Shown: piece by piece, positions 40,302 through 43,255 of the stretch | How the letters are laid out: every line of letters starts with the position of its first letter | Numbering within the stretch: position 1 is the first letter of the stretch | NCBI GenBank assembly: GCA_045543495.1 | Contig: JAZQMO010000052.1 | Span: forward strand, 1 to 43,255 | Direction: 5' to 3' | Source of the DNA: RGIG5579 sp045543495 | GTDB taxonomy: Bacteria; Bacillota; Clostridia; Oscillospirales; SIG627 | Length of the DNA stretch: 43,255 nt | Made by a program: the position numbers and the translations under genes | Notes under the pieces: generated by a model | The model's input: the letters and a program-made list of their open reading frames with translations, nothing else | Told to the model about the DNA's origin: nothing | Database searches by the model: none

Positions 40302-41645
40302 ATGGCAAAAACAAAAAAGAATCAAAATTTGAAAGCCGTCATCGGCTACGCTGTGCTTTGCGTTGCCTTGGTTGCTTTTATGGTAGCTACCCTCATCGGT
40401 GCTTGGAATCAGACCTCTGATCTCATTGAGGATAAGGTCTTTTTGGATGCGGTCAGCGAGTATCTGGATAAGGCTCCCCGCAAGATCACGCAGGAAGATC
40501 TGGATTCCATTCAGTACCTTTCCGTCAGCGGTAACAATTCTCTCACCTTCGGTGGCGCTTCTGCCATGGAAAGCATTGAGAATGAAGAGGATCCCTCCGA
40601 ATCCGTTACCAATGTGGGCATCCCCTACGATCTGCAGAATATTGCAGAGGATTTAAAGCTTCTGGGGGGCCTGAAGTATTTGGATCTTACCGGTGATAAG
40701 AATGTTATTTCCTCTACCGCCGAGATTAAGGAGCTTGTTTCTCTGGAGCACCTGGTGATGGACGGCCTGAAGCTGGAGTCCCTTTCCGACCTCGCTTCTC
40801 TGACTTCTCTCAAGGATCTTCAGATCGAAGGAATCACCGTTGCCGATGCCTCCTTCCTCAAGGCTCTCACTTCTCTTGAGACTCTGAATATTGCCAACAC
40901 CTCCATCCGGGATCTTTCCGTTCTTTCTGCTGCAGAGAATCTGGAAACCCTCATTGCAGACGGCAACAAGATCAGCGATGTATCTGCTCTGGCCGCTCTC
41001 ACCTCCCTGAAGAATCTGTCTCTTGTGGAGAATGAGATCACCGATGTTTCCGCTCTTGAGAAGCTGACTGCTATGGAAAACCTCACCTTGGATCAGAATA
41101 AGCTCACCTCGGTGGACGGTCTTGAGACCATGACCAAGCTGGAAACCCTTTCCATTTCCGATAATGAGGTTGCTTCTCTTGAGAAGCTTTCCGCTCTCAC
41201 CGCTCTTACCACCCTCTATGCCGATAAGAACAAGGTTACCTCCCTTGCAGGAATTGACGGCACCGCTCTCACCACCCTTTCCCTGAACGGCAATGAGATC
41301 GCTTCTCTGGAAGGCGCTGAAAAACTGACCAAGCTGACCAGCCTCTACCTCGGCGAGAATAAGATCACCGATGCTTCTTCTCTCAAGGATCTGACCAAGG
41401 TAAGCTATCTTGACCTTTCCGAAAATGAGATCACCGATGTTTCTGCTTTGGCTTCCATGAAGGGCCTGAAGAATCTGATCCTCACCGGTAACGAGATCAA
41501 GGATCTCTCCGCTCTGGACGATCTGAAGAAGGATGGCTGCACCATCACCGCCGACGAGGTGAAGGAAGAAGCCTCCGATGCGACCGAGGAAACGGAAGAG
41601 TCTGAGGAAACCGAAACCGAAGAAACTGAAACCAAGGAAAACTAA
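40302..41645 (+). CDS. Membrane-anchored leucine-rich-repeat protein
   Basis: 447 residues. A basic N-terminus and one hydrophobic helix (about 11-34) form an uncleaved signal anchor or signal peptide. A spacer (35-115) precedes about 13 leucine-rich repeats of 21-22 residues of the SDS22/internalin type (pattern L..L.L..N.I.D...L..L..L; for example LSLVENEITDVSALEKLTAM). The C-terminal 35 residues are Glu/Thr-rich and lack LPXTG. Such proteins bind other proteins at the cell surface; the partner is unknown. A GAAAGG site precedes the ATG. It has its own promoter and terminator. Confidence 0.88.
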   Translation: MAKTKKNQNLKAVIGYAVLCVALVAFMVATLIGAWNQTSDLIEDKVFLDAVSEYLDKAPRKITQEDLDSIQYLSVSGNNSLTFGGASAMESIENEEDPSESVTNVGIPYDLQNIAEDLKLLGGLKYLDLTGDKNVISSTAEIKELVSLEHLVMDGLKLESLSDLASLTSLKDLQIEGITVADASFLKALTSLETLNIANTSIRDLSVLSAAENLETLIADGNKISDVSALAALTSLKNLSLVENEITDVSALEKLTAMENLTLDQNKLTSVDGLETMTKLETLSISDNEVASLEKLSALTALTTLYADKNKVTSLAGIDGTALTTLSLNGNEIASLEGAEKLTKLTSLYLGENKITDASSLKDLTKVSYLDLSENEITDVSALASMKGLKNLILTGNEIKDLSALDDLKKDGCTITADEVKEEASDATEETEESEETETEETETKEN

Positions 41646-41654
41646 AAAATCCGA

Positions 41655-41684
41655 AAAAAGCAGGGGAGACCCTGCTTTTTTTCT
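41655..41684 (+). terminator. Intrinsic terminator of the LRR gene
   Basis: AAAAAGCAGGG-GAGA-CCCTGCTTTTTTT, immediately before the mrnC ribosome site. Confidence 0.88.
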
Positions 41685-41697
41685 GAAAGGAAAGCCT

Positions 41698-42069
41698 ATG
41701 TGTGATTCTCCCCTGTTACTTGCCTATTTGGGCGATGCGGTGATGGAGGTGTTGGTGCGCCGCCACTTGATCGGAATCGGAAAAAGCAATGCCGAGTGCA
41801 ACAAGCTTGCCCTGGAGTATGTCACCGCCGCCCGCCAAAGTGCGGCCATCCGTGGGCATTTGGATCTTTTGACCCCCGAGGAGAAGGAGCTGTTCACCCG
41901 CTCCAAAAATGAAAAGAGTGCCAATCATCCCCGCAATACCGACCTGTATTCCTACCGCCTTGCCACGGGTCTTGAGGCCGTTTTTGGCTACAATCACCTC
42001 CTCGGCAAGCACGAAAGGAATGAAGAGCTTTTCCGTTTGCTCTTTTTATCTCGGGAAGAAAAGATTTAA
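41698..42069 (+). CDS. mrnC: Mini-ribonuclease III
   Basis: 123 residues, an RNase III catalytic domain without the double-stranded RNA-binding domain, the hallmark of Mini-III, which matures 23S rRNA ends in Firmicutes. The conserved start LLAYLGDAVMEVLVRRHLI carries the catalytic Asp, and the second acidic region follows YRLATGLEAVFGYNHLLGK, the usual EALIGYLYL-type helix. The ATG at 41698 follows AAAGGAAAG. An upstream in-frame extension runs through the LRR gene and its terminator and is not used. Confidence 0.92.
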   Translation: MCDSPLLLAYLGDAVMEVLVRRHLIGIGKSNAECNKLALEYVTAARQSAAIRGHLDLLTPEEKELFTRSKNEKSANHPRNTDLYSYRLATGLEAVFGYNHLLGKHERNEELFRLLFLSREEKI

Positions 42070-42114
42070 TAAAGAAAAAGATGGGAAAAATGTTAAAAAA
42101 ATTATCGTTTTTCC

Positions 42115-42143
42115 TTGCAATGCAATCAAAATTATGGTAAAAT
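42115..42143 (+). promoter_or_regulatory. Promoter of ppdK
   Basis: TTGCAA (42115-42120), a 17-base spacer and TAAAAT (42138-42143), 42 bases before the start. Confidence 0.65.
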
Positions 42144-42185
42144 AACTGTTGCGTTATAAAGACTATTAAAAACATGGAGGAAAAT

Positions 42186-43255
42186 ATGAGCAAAAAGTTT
42201 TGTTATCTCTTCACCGAGGGCGACGCTACGATGCGTAACCTCCTTGGCGGAAAGGGTGCCAACCTTGCTGAAATGACCAAGATCGGCCTTCCCGTTCCCC
42301 AGGGCTTTACCGTCACCACCGAGGCTTGCACTCAGTATTATGAGGACGGCAGAAAGATCAATGATGATATTCAGGCAGAGATCATGGAGTACATCGATAA
42401 GATGGAAGCCATCACCGGTATGAAGTTCGGTGATAAGGAGAATCCCCTTCTGGTTTCCGTTCGTTCCGGTGCCCGTGCATCCATGCCCGGTATGATGGAT
42501 ACCATCCTCAACCTCGGTCTGAACGAGGAAGTGGTGGATGTCCTTTCCAAGAAGTCCGGCAACCCCAGATGGGCTTGGGACTGCTACAGAAGATTTATTC
42601 AGATGTATTCCGACGTTGTAATGGAGGTCGGCAAGAAGTATTTCGAAGAGCTGATCGACAAGATGAAGGAAGAGAAGGGCGTGAAGCTCGACGTTGAGCT
42701 TACCGCTGAGGATCTGAAGGAATTGGCGAACCAGTTCAAGGCTGAGTACAAGGCTAAGATCGGTTCCGACTTCCCCTCTGACCCCAAGGAGCAGCTCATG
42801 GGTGCTGTTAAGGCAGTATTCCGTTCTTGGCACAACCCCCGTGCAAACGTTTACAGACGTGACAACGACATTCCCTACTCTTGGGGTACTGCCGTAAACG
42901 TACAGGCAATGGCATTCGGTAACATGGGCGACAACTGCGGTACCGGTGTTGCTTTCACCCGTGACCCCGCAACCGGCGAGAAGAAGCTTATGGGTGAGTT
43001 CCTTACCAACGCACAGGGTGAGGACGTCGTTGCAGGCGTTCGTACTCCTATGCCTATCGCACAGATGGCTGAAAAGTTCCCCGCTGCATTCAAGCAGTTC
43101 CAGGAAGTTTGCCAGATACTTGAGAACCACTATCACGACATGCAGGATATGGAGTTCACCATCGAGAACGAGCAGCTCTACATGCTTCAGACCAGAAACG
43201 GTAAGAGAACCGCTCCCGCTGCACTCCAGATCGCTGTTGACCTTGTTAAGGAAGG
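42186..43255 (+). CDS. ppdK: Pyruvate, phosphate dikinase (5' part, cut by window end)
   Basis: The frame starts at ATG 42186 behind a GGAGG site and stays open to the window end (356 full codons). It begins KKFCYLFTEGDATMRNLLGGKGANLAEM and contains VPQGFTVTTEAC, SVRSGARASMPGMMDTILNLG, WGTAVNVQAMAFGNMGDNCGTGVAFTRDP and LYMLQTRNGKRTAPAALQIA, the N-terminal ATP-grasp nucleotide-binding domain of PPDK. The phosphohistidine and PEP domains lie beyond the window. PPDK interconverts pyruvate + ATP + phosphate and PEP + AMP + pyrophosphate, and serves as the glycolytic pyruvate-forming enzyme in many Clostridia. Confidence 0.96.
   Translation, partial: MSKKFCYLFTEGDATMRNLLGGKGANLAEMTKIGLPVPQGFTVTTEACTQYYEDGRKINDDIQAEIMEYIDKMEAITGMKFGDKENPLLVSVRSGARASMPGMMDTILNLGLNEEVVDVLSKKSGNPRWAWDCYRRFIQMYSDVVMEVGKKYFEELIDKMKEEKGVKLDVELTAEDLKELANQFKAEYKAKIGSDFPSDPKEQLMGAVKAVFRSWHNPRANVYRRDNDIPYSWGTAVNVQAMAFGNMGDNCGTGVAFTRDPATGEKKLMGEFLTNAQGEDVVAGVRTPMPIAQMAEKFPAAFKQFQEVCQILENHYHDMQDMEFTIENEQLYMLQTRNGKRTAPAALQIAVDLVKE

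Noticed and set aside
41578..41697. Upstream extension of mrnC
   Set aside because: It would run through the LRR gene's end and a strong terminator; the ATG at 41698 has a good ribosome site and gives the family length.
42186..43255. Codon use in ppdK drifting to AAC/GAC/GCT towards the window end, suggesting a chimera
   Set aside because: The shift is gradual and resembles that of rpmA and other highly expressed genes; the protein motifs continue without a break.

Overview
The window looks like a chromosomal segment of a spore-forming Clostridia-class Firmicute, probably a gut-type Oscillospirales/Christensenellales relative. The evidence is the Gram-positive gene order rplU-prp-rpmA-obgE, an L27 with a Prp-cleavable N-terminal extension, a T-box leader, mini-RNase III (mrnC), a YunB-type sporulation protein, PPDK, and sigma-A promoters with AGGAGG-type ribosome binding sites. 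No rRNA, tRNA, CRISPR array or phage module was seen. Most genes share a GCC/GAT/CTT-rich codon style of moderate G+C. Segments 1-330 and 13740-16270 are clearly more AT-rich and look acquired.

Layout. 1-420: end of an unknown AT-rich gene and a bidirectional terminator. 425-4828: an IclR regulator divergent from an aldehyde dehydrogenase / Ldh_2 oxidoreductase / HpaI-type aldolase operon, probably for sugar-acid or lactaldehyde-type catabolism, with mapped divergent promoters and a perfect palindrome between them. 4861-7074: a tandem family of DUF4886/SGNH-like proteins, made of one internally deleted remnant, one lipoprotein and one leaderless copy. 7154-16528: an accessory region. It holds a 2362-residue secreted RHS/YD-repeat protein carrying carbohydrate-binding-like and ricin-type modules and a compositionally foreign C-terminal tip, a translationally linked putative immunity gene, a REP-associated tyrosine transposase (RAYT) between inverted REP copies, a small zinc-ribbon gene and decayed REP arrays.

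16611-28534: metabolic and transport genes in short transcription units. These are an M20 amidohydrolase, a TauE/SafE exporter, an amidohydrolase remnant, an unknown tail-anchored protein, an MBL hydrolase with a DUF4432 mutarotase-like partner, a lipoprotein, a C39-like peptidase, two SGNH esterases, an SSS symporter under a T-box (specifier probably UAC, Tyr) and a DMT permease. 28567-43255: housekeeping genes yunB, secA with two related membrane proteins, asnB, acpP, rplU-prp-rpmA-obgE-mtaB, a membrane-anchored LRR protein, mrnC and the 5' part of ppdK.

The most unusual part is the RHS toxin-tip/immunity cassette and the REP/RAYT unit abutting it. REP copies bracket the RHS locus, and the immunity stop codon lies inside a REP repeat. 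All functional names come from motif recognition by eye; no database search was possible.
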